This document shows positions 8,861-19,137 of a stretch of 64,000 bases of DNA, piece by piece. The notes below the pieces were generated by a model, which ran no database searches, had not been told where the DNA came from, and saw nothing but the letters and a program-made list of their open reading frames with translations. Every line of letters begins with the position of its first letter. Positions within the stretch are counted from its first letter, which is position 1. Both the position numbers and the translations under genes were made by a program. Where the stretch lies: assembly GCF_018734325.1 (NCBI RefSeq), contig NZ_CP073754.1, positions 1,364,001-1,428,000 of the forward strand. Direction: 5' to 3'. The DNA is from Methylomonas paludis. Its GTDB lineage: Bacteria > Pseudomonadota > Gammaproteobacteria > Methylococcales > Methylomonadaceae.

Positions 8861-10285
8861 ATGAATCATTCCGAACTACACCTGTTACCACGCCGGCAAA
8901 TGCCTGGTTTTCCCGGTTGGCTGGCCGCTTTGGGGCCGGGGGTGGTGTGGATGGCCTTGGCGCAGGGCAGCGGCGAACTGATCTGGTGGCCGTATATGGT
9001 GGCCAAATACGGACTGACTTTCTTATGGCTGCTGGCTCCGGCCTGTTTGCTGCAATATCCCTTGAATCTGGAAATAGGCCGTTACACGCTGTTGACCGGG
9101 GAAAGCATTTTTCGCGGCTTTATTCGTCTGCATCGTGGCTTTGCGGTGTTTTTATGGTTGTTGATGACAGTATCGTTTTTGTGGTTTGGCGCCTTTGCCT
9201 CGGCCGGCGGCACTGCCATGGCGGCCTTGAGCCATTGGCCAAGCGGCTGGTCGCCGCGTGCCCAAAGCCTGTTCTGGGGCTATGTTTCCATCGCTGTGTT
9301 TCTGATTGCCATCCTCAGCAGCGGCGTGGTGTACACCCTGATTGAACGCTTTATGAAGCTGGTGGCGGTGGTCACAGTGTTTGGTTTATTGTCTGCCTGT
9401 CTGAATAGCGATGTACTAAACGCCTTGCCGGAATTTGCCCAGGGTTTGCTGGGGCCGGTGGCCGCCATCCCCCGGCCCTGGGATGATCATGATGCCAGCA
9501 AATTGCTGACCGCCATCACCTTTGCCGGTTTGGGCGGCTTCTGGATTTTGTTTTACTCGTACTGGTTGCGTGACAAGGGCGCCGGTATGGCCGGTCTGGT
9601 CGGGCGCATCACCGGGCTGGGCGGTGCCGAAGAAGCGGTGCTCAGCGACGGCTATCTGCCGCAGGACGATGCCGTCGGTGCAGGCCATTGGCAAACCTGG
9701 CGGCAGTTTTTGCGTGCCGATATTATGATAGGCATTCTCGGCAATCTGTTCACCACCTTAATGACCTGTCTGCTGGCTTATGCCTTGCTGTTCCCCAAAG
9801 GCCTGTTGCCTCAGGAATACGAACTGGCCGTGGTGCAAAGCCAGTTTTTTGCCGCCAGTTGGGGCGAAGCCGGTCGGCTGTTGTTTCTGGTGGTAGCGGC
9901 AGCGTTTCTTACCGACACCTGGCTGGCCACTGCCGATGCGGTGAGTCGCATCCAGGCCGATATCGTGCTGACCCTGTTTCCCAAAGCCCGCCGCTTTGCC
10001 GCCCGGCAATGGTATTATCTGTTTCTGGCCCTGCTGACGATTATTACCGGCTTTACCATGCAGCTGGATGCGCCGGGGCCGTTAATCCTGACCAGCGCGG
10101 TGATCGGTTTTGCCGGCACCATTGTGTTTCCGGTGGTGTTGTATCTGCTGAATTACCGGCTGCTGCCCGTTCATCTGCCGCACTGGGCCAGGCCCCAGCG
10201 TCAACCCTGGCTGCTGGGCCTGAGTTTTGTGGTGTATCTGCTGCTGGCGGCGCTGTATGTTAACGCCTCCTTTAAACTTTTCTGA
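8861..10285 (+). CDS. Nramp-related multipass membrane transporter
   Basis: An inner-membrane protein of 474 residues with about 11 hydrophobic segments. The N-terminal stretch LGPGVVWMALAQGSGELIWW resembles a divergent branch of the Nramp/MntH metal-ion transporters. In canonical Nramp proteins the first helix carries DPGN and the sixth MPH; here the first-helix motif is replaced by QGSGEL and I see no MPH. The substrate therefore cannot be assumed to be Mn2+ or Fe2+. A TATAAT box is present at 8817-8822. The gene ends nine bases before argA, suggesting cotranscription. Confidence 0.7.
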   Translation: MNHSELHLLPRRQMPGFPGWLAALGPGVVWMALAQGSGELIWWPYMVAKYGLTFLWLLAPACLLQYPLNLEIGRYTLLTGESIFRGFIRLHRGFAVFLWLLMTVSFLWFGAFASAGGTAMAALSHWPSGWSPRAQSLFWGYVSIAVFLIAILSSGVVYTLIERFMKLVAVVTVFGLLSACLNSDVLNALPEFAQGLLGPVAAIPRPWDDHDASKLLTAITFAGLGGFWILFYSYWLRDKGAGMAGLVGRITGLGGAEEAVLSDGYLPQDDAVGAGHWQTWRQFLRADIMIGILGNLFTTLMTCLLAYALLFPKGLLPQEYELAVVQSQFFAASWGEAGRLLFLVVAAAFLTDTWLATADAVSRIQADIVLTLFPKARRFAARQWYYLFLALLTIITGFTMQLDAPGPLILTSAVIGFAGTIVFPVVLYLLNYRLLPVHLPHWARPQRQPWLLGLSFVVYLLLAALYVNASFKLF

Positions 10286-10294
10286 GCGCTTGCC

Positions 10295-11608
10295 ATGATA
10301 TTACCCAGCGAATTCGTCAACTGGTTCCGGGCTTCTTCACCGTATATCCACGCCCATCGCAATCGCACTTTTGTGATTTTTTTCAGCGGTCAGGCCGTTA
10401 CCGATCCGGATTTTGACAAACTGATACAGGATCTGGCTCTGTTAAAAAGCTTGGGCGTGCGGCTGGTACTGGTACACGGCATCCGCCGCCAGATAGATGA
10501 GCGCTTGCAGCAGCAGGGCGATACCCCCAAGTTTCATCATCATTTACGCATTACCGATGCCGCCACCCTGCAATATGTCAAACAGACTGCCGGTTTGGTG
10601 CGAATAGAAATTGAAGCCTTACTTTCTATGGGGGTGTCCGGTTCGCCAATGGCCGGCGCCAAGGTGCGGGTGGCTTCCGGCAATTATGTTACCGCCCAGC
10701 CCTTGGGGGTGCTGGACGGCATAGACTACGGTTACACCGGCAAAGTCCGTCGCATCGACAGCGAAGGCATCAAACAACAACTGCAACAGCATAATGTGGT
10801 GCTGATCTCGCCTTTGGGTTATTCGCCCAGCGGCGAAGTTTTTAATCTGTCCGCCGCCGAAGTAGCCACAGAAGTGGCCATCGCTCTGCAAGCCGATAAA
10901 TTAATTTTGCTCACAGAACAAAGCTGTGTTTTACCGGTATTTAACACCCCGATTCTGCAACTCACCACCGATCAGGCCGACAGCCTACTCCAGCAAACAC
11001 CGGGCTTGCCGGATGTCATGGCCCGCGCCTTGCGCGCCGCCATGCAAAGCTGCAAGCAAGGCGTAGCCCGCGCCCACCTGATCAACCGCCAGGTGGACGG
11101 CGCGTTATTGCTGGAATTGTTCACCCGCGACGGCATCGGCACCCTGGTCAGCGCCAACCCCTACGAAACCACCCGCCCGGCCACGCTGGACGACATCGGC
11201 GGCATCATGGATTTAATCAAGCCGCTGGAACAGCAGGGTATCCTGGTGAAACGCTCACGGGAAAAGCTGGAAATGGACATCGACGAATATATCGTCAGCG
11301 AACGCGATGGCCTGATCATCGCATGCACCGCGCTACAGCCCTATGCCGACCACAACGCCGAAATCGCCTGTCTGGCGGTGCACCCCGATTATCAGAACAG
11401 CCAGCGCGGCAACAACCTGCTGGAGCATTTGTTTCAGCAGGCCAAAGCCCAGGGTATCCAACGCCTGTACGTCAGAACCACCCAGACTTTGCACTGGTTT
11501 GTGGAACGGGGCTTTGTGGCATGTGAGCTGGCCGACGCCCCCCAGGCCATGCAGGCGGCTTATAACTATCAGCGTAATTCTCGGGTGTTGGTTAAGGGGG
11601 TGGAGTAG
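10295..11608 (+). CDS. argA: Amino-acid N-acetyltransferase (N-acetylglutamate synthase) ArgA
   Basis: This is the first enzyme of arginine biosynthesis: it acetylates glutamate with acetyl-CoA (437 residues, the normal classical ArgA length). The N-terminal part is an amino-acid-kinase fold that binds arginine for feedback control (FVIFFSGQAV, LVLVHGIRRQI). The C-terminal part is a GNAT acetyltransferase (AEIACLAVHPDYQNSQRGNN, LYVRTTQTLHWFVERGF). It lies close behind the Nramp-like gene. The downstream 230 bases form the left flank of an insertion sequence. Confidence 0.96.
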   Translation: MILPSEFVNWFRASSPYIHAHRNRTFVIFFSGQAVTDPDFDKLIQDLALLKSLGVRLVLVHGIRRQIDERLQQQGDTPKFHHHLRITDAATLQYVKQTAGLVRIEIEALLSMGVSGSPMAGAKVRVASGNYVTAQPLGVLDGIDYGYTGKVRRIDSEGIKQQLQQHNVVLISPLGYSPSGEVFNLSAAEVATEVAIALQADKLILLTEQSCVLPVFNTPILQLTTDQADSLLQQTPGLPDVMARALRAAMQSCKQGVARAHLINRQVDGALLLELFTRDGIGTLVSANPYETTRPATLDDIGGIMDLIKPLEQQGILVKRSREKLEMDIDEYIVSERDGLIIACTALQPYADHNAEIACLAVHPDYQNSQRGNNLLEHLFQQAKAQGIQRLYVRTTQTLHWFVERGFVACELADAPQAMQAAYNYQRNSRVLVKGVE

Positions 11609-11839
11609 GTGGTTGTTTTGTCCTATTTAAAACTAATAGTCGGGTACAGCTCCGAAAACTGAAAACTCTCAGCGCGGTGTCGACGCAGCTAGGTTCGCTC
11701 CGGGTGGAAATGCCAATGCTGATCAAAAACTCATACCTGAATCCGTGACTTTAAATCACAAGAATTCCTCTATCCGAATGATTTAAAAGGCATAATTTGA
11801 TAAAATAGGCTCAATATAATTTCACCCATTGAGTGAGCC

Positions 11840-13174
11840 ATGGAACATTTTATCCTTGAACAATCCGAAACGGAAATTTATACCAGCCATTCTGGGTTAG
11901 CCTTAGTGGGTTTATGCCTAAACCAATACGGCAAACTTAATCAAGCGCTGAAAAGCGGTATACCACTGCGGCACGGCATAGCGCACAGCGACATTATCAA
12001 ATCCTATATGGGGACCTTATGCTTAGGGAAAAGCGACTTTGAAGCCATTGAAAACTATCGTCACGACTTGTATTTCAAATCATCCCTATCAATTAAGCAA
12101 GTGCCTTCAACCGCACGCCTCAGACAGCGCCTGGATGAGCAAGCCGAAGCATTATTGCCCATTGTCTATAACAGCAATATCGACTTCATGGTTGAGGCAC
12201 AAGTCCCCGTCACCCCCTTAAAAACCGGCCATGTGGCACTGGATATGGATGTCTACCCCATGAATAACGAGAAGACCCGCAAGGAAGGCATCTCCAGAAC
12301 CTACAAAGGCTATGACGGTTACGCACCGATAGCCGCTTATTTGGGTAACGAAGGCTGGTGTTTGACCAATGAACTCAGAGTGGGCAAACAGCATTGCCAA
12401 TCCGAATTTCAATATACCCTGGAACGCGTCATTCCTGCCGCCAAACGTCTGACCGATAAGCCATTGCTGGTACGCCTGGATAGCGGTCATGATGCACTGG
12501 ATACCCGCATCTGGCTGAGCGGTGACGAGCAAGTCGATTTCATTGTGAAATGGAATCCGCGCAAACAAGACGTTGAAACCTGGTTAGCGCAAGCCGAACA
12601 AAAAGGTCAATGGACAAGTCCACGAGAAGGCAAGCGCGTTGCGCTGTTCAGCGTGGAAGAGCAACAGACCCGTAGCGATAAAACCTATCGCTTCCGCCGC
12701 GTCATGCAAATCACCGAACGCACCACCACGGCCAGCGGCCAAATGCTGTTGATACCCGACATCGAAATCGAAGGTTGGTGGACTTCCCTGGATCAATCGC
12801 ACTACGATGACGCCCACATCATCGCCCTGTACCGGGATCATGCCACTGCCGAACAATTTCACAGTGAATTCAAAACTGATCTGGACATTGAGCGCTTGCC
12901 GTCCGGCAAATTTGCCACCAACGATCTGATTATGACCTTGAGCGCCTACAGCTACAACATTTTGCGCTGGATCGGCCTGATAGGCTTACTCGGCGACATC
13001 AGTCCCGTTAGACACCCTGCCAAACGGCGGCGCATCAAAACGGTTATGCAGGAACTCATGTACCTAGCTGCGAGGGTCATCCGAACCGGCCGCCGCCTGA
13101 AACTGCGGTTTTCCGCTGCCTGCACTGGCTTTAAGGCTTTCGAGGCTACCTATGCTAAATTAGCCGCCAGCTAA
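11840..13174 (+). CDS. IS1380-family transposase
   Basis: A DDE transposase of 444 residues, full length for the IS1380 family. Candidate catalytic acids are Asp in HVALDMDVYPM, Asp in LLVRLDSGHDALD and Glu in the YRDHATAEQFHSEFKTDLDIERLPSGKF segment, which is very typical of IS1380. The frame is intact. I looked for terminal inverted repeats between argA and this gene and in the 250 bases after it, and could not fix the ends. Its neighbours argA and the DUF2335 pair look intact, so it appears to be an intergenic insertion. Confidence 0.9.
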   Translation: MEHFILEQSETEIYTSHSGLALVGLCLNQYGKLNQALKSGIPLRHGIAHSDIIKSYMGTLCLGKSDFEAIENYRHDLYFKSSLSIKQVPSTARLRQRLDEQAEALLPIVYNSNIDFMVEAQVPVTPLKTGHVALDMDVYPMNNEKTRKEGISRTYKGYDGYAPIAAYLGNEGWCLTNELRVGKQHCQSEFQYTLERVIPAAKRLTDKPLLVRLDSGHDALDTRIWLSGDEQVDFIVKWNPRKQDVETWLAQAEQKGQWTSPREGKRVALFSVEEQQTRSDKTYRFRRVMQITERTTTASGQMLLIPDIEIEGWWTSLDQSHYDDAHIIALYRDHATAEQFHSEFKTDLDIERLPSGKFATNDLIMTLSAYSYNILRWIGLIGLLGDISPVRHPAKRRRIKTVMQELMYLAARVIRTGRRLKLRFSAACTGFKAFEATYAKLAAS

Positions 13175-13660
13175 TCCAAATCCACCCAGTTAATACCGGC
13201 GACACCTGCCGCCGCGGGCGGAGACTTGCCAACAGAAAATAAATGACGCATATTCAGCCAATAATTGCCGGAAAATACCCACGAATGGAATGGCCAAACT
13301 ATTTTCCCTCTGGAAATTGAACAAATTGACGGCTATTTTTTAAATGAGCACAGATGAATTTCATTGCTGGATTCTGAAAAAGGATGCGCGTGTAGTGAAC
13401 TTGAAGTACATGAGTTTTTAGCTCATTTTGTGCTTTTGGATTTTGATTTTCTGCATCTTGGTGCTACCGATTCACCTATGGTGGTCACACAGCTGCAGAA
13501 TTGTCTTGCTTCAGATCAATCTGAGCAAGCACCTCTGCTTTGGACTACTTTTCGGCAAATGGCAAGGGACTCTGCTGCGAAATCTGGAGAATTTGATCGC
13601 CCGCTTAGTTCGGGATCTTTGCGGTATAGTTTAGGGTGGGCAGGGGGAGCGCGGGAAAGC
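13175..13660. other. Region after the IS1380-type transposase; no convincing gene
   Basis: The first part should hold the right end of the insertion sequence. Short frames around 13344-13711 are hydrophobic in two registers (for example the one starting MCFWILIFC at 13428) but show no family signature and no good ribosome-binding site. They may be remnants of a small membrane protein or chance frames. Confidence 0.4.
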
Positions 13661-14044
13661 TTACTTCTTTTGTCTGCCGGAATAGATAAACGCCGACACC
13701 ATGCTGACTAAAGTGGTTCCACCAATAGCGGAAGCTGAAACTTCATGGCCGCCTATACTGGCTAACCAGATAGCACCTGCCAGACCACCAGCAGCAATCA
13801 AAAATGCGCAAAAAACACCTACAAGTCGTTCAATAAAAACATAGGTGTTTATCCGTTTGGCTTGTTCTCTTCTGGCTGTGGATTCGGCTTCAGTTTGTTG
13901 GAAAATCCAGTCCACTTTATCTGGCCGTATGGCATGCAGGCGCTCAATCTGCGCGATTGGAACTATAGGTGAGTCACTTTCGTGATCATGTAGAGTAAGT
14001 TCATTATTGCCAGACTTGGCCTTAATCTGTCTCTGTCTGCCCAT
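13661..14044 (-). CDS. DUF2335 two-helix membrane protein
   Basis: A 127-residue protein of the DUF2335 family. The N-terminal half is polar and contains ERLHAIRPDKVDWIFQQTEAES and a basic coiled segment. The C-terminal half carries two membrane helices (VFCAFLIAAGGLAGAIWLA; SAIGGTTLVSMVSAFIY) and ends in RQKK. Function is unknown; members are widespread in accessory regions, sometimes near mobile elements. It overlaps the upstream small gene by 23 bases, so the two are probably one transcript. Confidence 0.75.
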   Translation of the reverse strand: MGRQRQIKAKSGNNELTLHDHESDSPIVPIAQIERLHAIRPDKVDWIFQQTEAESTARREQAKRINTYVFIERLVGVFCAFLIAAGGLAGAIWLASIGGHEVSASAIGGTTLVSMVSAFIYSGRQKK

Positions 14045-14273
14045 ATTTTCTTAGGGATGTCTGTAGGTCTTTGCCAATATTGCGGAAATCTTTTTGCATT
14101 GCCAAAGCATCCGCATAAAAACCGCCGCCGGTTGGATGCGAGTAATTTCGGGGTTGTGAAGGGAAAAACCGACCAAACCCAGCCAAGACGTTGCTAAGAA
14201 ATGAATTTGCTGATTTCTTTTTGTAAGTTTTGAATCTGGTTTTTTGTAATGTGCTAATTCTGCGGCTTTTCAT
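14022..14273 (-). CDS. Small protein paired with DUF2335
   Basis: A basic 83-residue protein with a conserved-looking C-terminal half (HPTGGGFYADALAMQKDF, then GKDLQTSLRKYG). Similar short proteins are, in my recollection, found directly in front of DUF2335 genes, and the 23-base overlap fits such a pairing. Function is unknown. The N-terminal Lys/Arg-rich part is less certain and the true start may be further in. Confidence 0.5.
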   Translation of the reverse strand: MKSRRISTLQKTRFKTYKKKSANSFLSNVLAGFGRFFPSQPRNYSHPTGGGFYADALAMQKDFRNIGKDLQTSLRKYGQTETD

Positions 14274-14821
14274 TTCACATCATCCAGAAATTGACCAATT
14301 TGAGCGCTGTTCAAGACTCTTTATACACAGTTTGGCTAAAATTTTCCAGTCTGGGTAGGATGCGGTGATGAACGAACGGTATCATAACGCTTGATTTCGC
14401 CTTCAGGAATCTCGAATTCTGGTTAAGATTACACCAATTGTCTGGATAAAATCCACTTTTACCAATGCACTAAGGGCTGGAATATCGTTCATCAGCTGTA
14501 TTGGGCAAATCCATGTTTGCGCGATGCCAATGATTTGTGCTGGCAATAATACCTGTCCAGTTTGTTTGGGTCTGGTACTCAAAAGATGCGCTGCCCGTTG
14601 GTTGGCACATCCTATGTGTCTGGTTCGGTTATGGCATAGCAAAAGGTATAATCGGAATAGATCGATAGCCATTTTATAGGGTAGACAAGAGTGTCAAAAG
14701 GTGTTGAAAGTTGTAGTATCCATACCTATTAGCGAGTATTATCCTGCCACTACAGGCGGTGACAGTCGCCATGAGTTTGGGAAGTTTTTTCCTGGATTTG
14801 AAAAACGTCAGGAGTGTCAAC
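14274..14821. other. Intergenic region with a degenerate REP at 14355-14383
   Basis: About 550 bases between the DUF2335 pair and the SPFH gene. A GTAGGATGCGGTGATGAACG element with a decayed second arm (ACGGTATC) is at 14355-14383 and fits the REP design. A minus-strand frame at 14403-14672 has no family features and is probably spurious. The SPFH gene promoter should lie in the last 150 bases. Confidence 0.45.
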
Positions 14822-15595
14822 ATGGCTTTCGACAATACAGTGATTTTGGTGGTTTTCTTGCTGGTGATATTGATTTCGATGTCACTGCGTATTGTCAAGG
14901 AATATGACCGGGGGGTGATTTTTTTTCTGGGTAAGGTGACTGGGGTGCGTGGGCCGGGGTTGATTATCCTGATTCCGATTCTGGAGCAGATGACCAAGAC
15001 TACGCTGCGAACCATTACCATGAATATCCCGTCGCAGAAGATTATCACCAAGGACAATGTGTCTATCGATATTGCGGCGGTGGCTTATTACAAGATTGTT
15101 GATCCTATCAAGTCGGTGGTGGCCATTGAGGATATCACCAACGCGGTGAATCAGATCAGCCAGACCACGGTGCGTAATGTGGTTGGTCAGTTTTCGCTGG
15201 ATCAGTTGCTGTCCAAGACCATAGATATTAATCTGCAGATCAAAAATGTGATTGATGGGCATACTGAGCCTTGGGGGGCCGAGGTTACGGCTGTGGAGAT
15301 TAAGGATATTATGTTGCCGGAAAATATGCAGCGGGCGATGGCCAAAGAGGCGGAAGCGGAGCGTGAACGGCGGGCCAAAATTGTTGCTGCCGAGGGCGAG
15401 TTTCAGGCCGCGGTTAAGCTGGGTGAGGCTGCCGATATCATTGCTTTACATCCAGTGGCGCTGCAGTTGCGTACGCTGCAGACCATGGCCGAGATTGCCA
15501 CGGAAAAAAATTCCACCATTATCTTTCCCGCCCAGTTCATGACCACCGTACAGGAAGCGATTTCGACTATCAAGCAGGATACCAATCACAGTTAG
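14822..15595 (+). CDS. Stomatin/SPFH-family membrane protein (slipin)
   Basis: A 257-residue stomatin-like (SPFH/band 7) protein. An N-terminal helix ([14 protein letters not shown]) anchors it; the SPFH domain follows ([58 protein letters not shown]), then a coiled region. Such proteins form membrane microdomain scaffolds and often work with an NfeD protease partner, which is not seen here. The ATG at 14822 has GGAG seven bases upstream, so it is preferred over an in-frame start at 14759. Confidence 0.92.
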   Translation: MAFDNTVILVVFLLVILISMSLRIVKEYDRGVIFFLGKVTGVRGPGLIILIPILEQMTKTTLRTITMNIPSQKIITKDNVSIDIAAVAYYKIVDPIKSVVAIEDITNAVNQISQTTVRNVVGQFSLDQLLSKTIDINLQIKNVIDGHTEPWGAEVTAVEIKDIMLPENMQRAMAKEAEAERERRAKIVAAEGEFQAAVKLGEAADIIALHPVALQLRTLQTMAEIATEKNSTIIFPAQFMTTVQEAISTIKQDTNHS

Positions 15596-15754
15596 CCATC
15601 CTGACTGGGCGCAAAACGCTGCCCAGCTTTGGCGGGCGCGGGTTGGTGTTAAACCGGCCGGCAGTGCTGATCTGCGTAGCCAGTTACCGGCATTTAGTGT
15701 AAACTTTACCGGTATATCCCGGTTTCCGGCCATTAATTCAGCTTAAATCCCGCC

Positions 15755-16051
15755 ATGCTCAACCACGATGAAAAACGCGATTTTGCGCGTATGGAAATAC
15801 AGTGTGAGCTAAAGTATCGATTGGCAGATAGCCCTGAGCAACATATCGGTCGCTGTAAAACCCTGAGTGCCGCCGGCATTTCGTTTAACGCCGACCATTT
15901 TGTGGAGTCGGGTTTAGCCATGGAGGTGAGCATACGCCAATGTCTGACGGCGCCAGAACTCACGGCTTTTATTGAAGTGGTGCGTTGCGTTAAACAGCCC
16001 AGTGACGATTTTGTGATTGCAGCTGTGATCAGAAGCATCAAAGGCAATTAA
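15755..16051 (+). CDS. PilZ-domain protein
   Basis: A 98-residue stand-alone PilZ domain, a cyclic-di-GMP receptor module. The arginine motif is present as R8-D-F-A-R12. The second motif, normally [DN]-x-S-x-x-G, reads T-L-S-A-A-G, so the acidic or amide position is replaced by Thr and binding could be weakened. It is transcribed in the same direction as queD, 37 bases upstream of it. The effector target is unknown. Confidence 0.75.
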   Translation: MLNHDEKRDFARMEIQCELKYRLADSPEQHIGRCKTLSAAGISFNADHFVESGLAMEVSIRQCLTAPELTAFIEVVRCVKQPSDDFVIAAVIRSIKGN

Positions 16052-16088
16052 ATCCCAAGACAAGGCCGCCGTCTGGAAGCGGTTTAAT

Positions 16089-16493
16089 ATGTATATTATT
16101 ACTAAAGAAGTTTATTTTTGTTACGGTCACCGGCTGATGAATCATGCCGGCAAATGCCGTAATCTGCACGGTCACAGTGTCAAAGCCAGTATTTCCATTA
16201 AACAGCAAACGCTTAATGAGCAGGCTATGGTTTGTGATTTTGCTGATGTTAAAGCCTGTGTGGATGGTTTTATCAATAAGGTGCTGGATCATAATTTTCT
16301 GCTGCATAAAGATGATCCGATTATCCCGGCTCTGGTGGCTAATCAGGAGCAATTCCTGGCGCTGGATGAACATCCAACCGCTGAGGTGTTGAGTAAAATG
16401 ATTTTCCAGCACGTCAAACAGCAGGGTTTTAATGTTGATCAAGTGGTGCTGTGGGAAACCGCCAGTGCCTGCGCTTGCTACCGGGAAGACTGA
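16089..16493 (+). CDS. queD: 6-carboxy-tetrahydropterin synthase QueD family
   Basis: This enzyme of the PTPS/QueD family makes 6-carboxy-5,6,7,8-tetrahydropterin from dihydroneopterin triphosphate for queuosine synthesis (134 residues). Zinc ligands are His14, His27 and His29 (YGHRL, NLHGH), and Cys23 is the expected nucleophile. The DHNFLL motif and the terminal ETASACA segment also fit. A plain 6-pyruvoyl-tetrahydropterin synthase role cannot be excluded, but queE and queC in the same window favour QueD. Confidence 0.88.
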   Translation: MYIITKEVYFCYGHRLMNHAGKCRNLHGHSVKASISIKQQTLNEQAMVCDFADVKACVDGFINKVLDHNFLLHKDDPIIPALVANQEQFLALDEHPTAEVLSKMIFQHVKQQGFNVDQVVLWETASACACYRED

Positions 16494-16949
16494 ATGGGTC
16501 AGCTCACTCCGGTCAATACTGCATTTTGTCTGGAACAGCTGTGCGAATCCAACTACCGCAAGCTGTTCCGGTTGATTCCGGATTTACGCAGTTTTGCAGA
16601 TGCGGCGGTGGGCTATACCGATCGGCAGCCGGCTTTGTATCTGGATGTACTGGAACGAAATCCTTATACCTTGACCATTAGTCTTAGCCATTGTTTTGGC
16701 CGCACGCTTAATGAGTTGCTGGAGCCGGCGGTCAAAATCCGGGTTTATCTGGATGCTCAGGTAGCTGAAGTGATCCGCGATCATGCCCGCCCGGATGTCA
16801 GTACGGTGATTAAAGATCCCGGCAGCAGCCTGGAGATTAGGGACTATAAATGGCGGCTGAATTATTTTCTGGAAAAATGGCTGGATCATTGTTTAAAAAC
16901 CGATTACCGGTTTGACAGTGTGACGGCTATGCCGCGTCAGGCAATGTGA
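16494..16949 (+). CDS. DUF1249 family protein (YqiB-like)
   Basis: A 151-residue cytosolic protein resembling E. coli YqiB (DUF1249): CESNYRKLFRLIPDLR at the N terminus, IRVYLDAQVAEVI in the middle and LNYFLEKWLDHCL near the end. Function is not established. Its ATG follows the queD stop with no gap, so the two are translationally coupled. It converges on recQ. Confidence 0.85.
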   Translation: MGQLTPVNTAFCLEQLCESNYRKLFRLIPDLRSFADAAVGYTDRQPALYLDVLERNPYTLTISLSHCFGRTLNELLEPAVKIRVYLDAQVAEVIRDHARPDVSTVIKDPGSSLEIRDYKWRLNYFLEKWLDHCLKTDYRFDSVTAMPRQAM

Positions 16950-16991
16950 AACTGCTCCAGCTACTTTGGCACCAATCCTGTTCTAAAACAC

Positions 16992-19112
16992 CTAAGTCTG
17001 CCACATCAATCCAGCCCTGACACAGCGTAACAAACCGTAACTGTATGCGCCGTTAAAATGCTCGAATACGGGTTTTAAGGCCGGTTTTTGCTGGTCGGTG
17101 AGGTTTTTGATGGCTTGGCTGATGCTTGCCAGTTCGTCGGCTGGTAAATTCACTACCTCAGTTAAGGGCAGCGTCCCGGTTTCCAGGTATTTAACCAGAT
17201 GATTGTAAATGGTATCTTCTTTCAGATTGCGGCTGGCGGCGATTTTGGCGACGCTATAACCCAGCCGGAACAGGTCCAGGGTTTCCTGATGGGTATCGCC
17301 CACCGGGCTGGCTTCGCCGGGGGCAAATTCGCTTAATACCGCCAGAAACTCAGCGCCATAAGCTTCCAGCTTGCGTTCACCCACCCCGGAAATCATGCCC
17401 AGTTCGCGGCGGTTTTTGGGTCTGGCTTCCACCATAGCCATCAGGGTGGCATCGTGAAAAATCACATAAGGCGGCACATCCTGGCGGTCTGCTATCTCAC
17501 GGCGTTTAGTGCGCAAAGCCTGCCATAAGGCGTTGTCGGGCTGATTGTGCGCTGAGGATTCGGCCTTGTTTTTGGCGGTGAGGCTGTCTTTGCGCAGCAT
17601 CAGGGTTTGTTCGCCGCGCAACACGGCCCGGCAGGCATCGGTCAGTTTCAGGCCGCCAAAGCCGCTGAAATCCACTTCCACCAGGGATTTGGCCACCAGT
17701 TGCCGAAATACGGAGCGCCACTGTTTTTCATCCAGCTGTTTGCCGATGCCAAAGGTGGATTGCTGGTCGTGACCAAACTGTTTGATGCGCGGATCACTGC
17801 TGCGGCCCAGCAGCACATCGATCAGATAACTGACACCAAAGCGCTGGCCGGTACGATAAATGGCCGATAAGGCTTGCTGGGCGGCAACGCTGCCGTCCCA
17901 GGTGTCCGCCGGTTCCAGGCAGGCATCGCAATTACCGCAGGGTTGGCTTAGCGCTTCGCCGAAATAGTCCAGCAAGGCCTGACGCCGGCAGTTGACCATT
18001 TCACATAAGGCCAGCATGGCTTCCAGTTTGTGCAATTCCACGCGCTTATGAGTGGCATCGGCATTGGAGGCCGATAGCATTTCCCGCAAGGTCAGTACAT
18101 CTTGCAAGCCATAAACCATCCAGGCATTTGCGGCCAGCCCATCACGCCCGGCCCGGCCGGTTTCCTGATAATAGGCTTCTATACTTTTGGGCAAATCCAG
18201 ATGAGCGACAAAACGCACGTTGGGTTTGTCTATGCCCATGCCGAAGGCAATGGTGGCGACGATAATCAAGCCGTCTTCCATCAAAAACTGGTGTTGATTG
18301 CGGCGGCGCACATCATGGCTGAGGCCGGCGTGATAGGGCAGGGCGCGCAAGCCCTGCTGGTTGAGCCATTCTGCGGTGTCTTCCACCTTTTTGCGTGACA
18401 GACAATAGACGATGCCGGTATCGCTGCGGTGCTCGGCGCGGATGAAGCTTAGCAGCTGCTGGCGTGGATTCTGTTTCAGGACGATGCGGTAACGGATGTT
18501 GGGACGGTCGAAGCTGCTGATGAACACCTGGGCTTGTTCCAGGGCCAGCCGCTGGATAATTTCCTGGCGGGTGCGTTCGTCGGCGGTGGCGGTCAGGGCG
18601 ATGCGCGGTACGTTGGGGAATTGCTGGTGGAGGATGCTGAGTTGCAGATAATCGGCGCGGAAGTCATGGCCCCATTGCGATACGCAATGGGCTTCGTCGA
18701 TGGCGAACAGGGCGATTTTGCAGCGGCTCAGCAAGGCCAGGGTGCGGGGATTGCTGAGCCGTTCCGGGGCGATGTACAGTAAATCACAGCATCCATCCAG
18801 CAATTGCTGCTCAATATTGCGTATTTCCCCTATATCTAGTGTGGAATTAAGGAATGCCGCTTTTACACCTAGCTGGTGCAGGGCGCTGACCTGATCTTCC
18901 ATCAGCGCGATCAGCGGCGAAATGACCACGCCTACTCCATCAAGAATCAGTGCCGGTAACTGGTAACACAAAGACTTGCCGCCGCCGGTCGGCATTAGTA
19001 CCAAGGCATCGCGGCCCTGGCATAAGGCTTCTATAATCGGCTGTTGCGGGCCGCGAAAGCTGGTATAGCCGAATACGCTGCGCAGTGTGTGTAAAGCCTG
19101 TTCAAGCGGCAT
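16992..19112 (-). CDS. recQ: ATP-dependent DNA helicase RecQ
   Basis: This is a 3'-5' DNA helicase of replication-fork repair and recombination (706 residues, longer than the roughly 610 of E. coli). The Walker A motif is TGGGKS, the DEAH box [15 protein letters not shown], and motif VI contains [10 protein letters not shown]. The zinc-binding RecQ-Ct domain has CEMVNCRR and CGNCDAC. An HRDC domain follows ([17 protein letters not shown]). The extra C-terminal part carries a helix-turn-helix-like stretch ([20 protein letters not shown]) found in some RecQ proteins. It lies 25 bases downstream of nadB and is probably cotranscribed. Confidence 0.96.
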   Translation of the reverse strand: MPLEQALHTLRSVFGYTSFRGPQQPIIEALCQGRDALVLMPTGGGKSLCYQLPALILDGVGVVISPLIALMEDQVSALHQLGVKAAFLNSTLDIGEIRNIEQQLLDGCCDLLYIAPERLSNPRTLALLSRCKIALFAIDEAHCVSQWGHDFRADYLQLSILHQQFPNVPRIALTATADERTRQEIIQRLALEQAQVFISSFDRPNIRYRIVLKQNPRQQLLSFIRAEHRSDTGIVYCLSRKKVEDTAEWLNQQGLRALPYHAGLSHDVRRRNQHQFLMEDGLIIVATIAFGMGIDKPNVRFVAHLDLPKSIEAYYQETGRAGRDGLAANAWMVYGLQDVLTLREMLSASNADATHKRVELHKLEAMLALCEMVNCRRQALLDYFGEALSQPCGNCDACLEPADTWDGSVAAQQALSAIYRTGQRFGVSYLIDVLLGRSSDPRIKQFGHDQQSTFGIGKQLDEKQWRSVFRQLVAKSLVEVDFSGFGGLKLTDACRAVLRGEQTLMLRKDSLTAKNKAESSAHNQPDNALWQALRTKRREIADRQDVPPYVIFHDATLMAMVEARPKNRRELGMISGVGERKLEAYGAEFLAVLSEFAPGEASPVGDTHQETLDLFRLGYSVAKIAASRNLKEDTIYNHLVKYLETGTLPLTEVVNLPADELASISQAIKNLTDQQKPALKPVFEHFNGAYSYGLLRCVRAGLMWQT

Positions 19113-19137
19113 GGTGGTCTGTTTGGTTCAATAGGGT

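Noticed and set aside
11609-13363. Exact ends of the IS1380-type element
   Set aside because: No convincing terminal inverted repeats or target duplication could be found by eye on the two flanks.
13364-13711. Plus-strand frame of 115 residues after the IS1380-type gene
   Set aside because: No family features, competing frames in the same stretch, no clear ribosome-binding site, and overlap with the DUF2335 gene end.
14403-14672. Minus-strand frame of 89 residues
   Set aside because: No recognised motif, and no supporting neighbour or ribosome-binding site.
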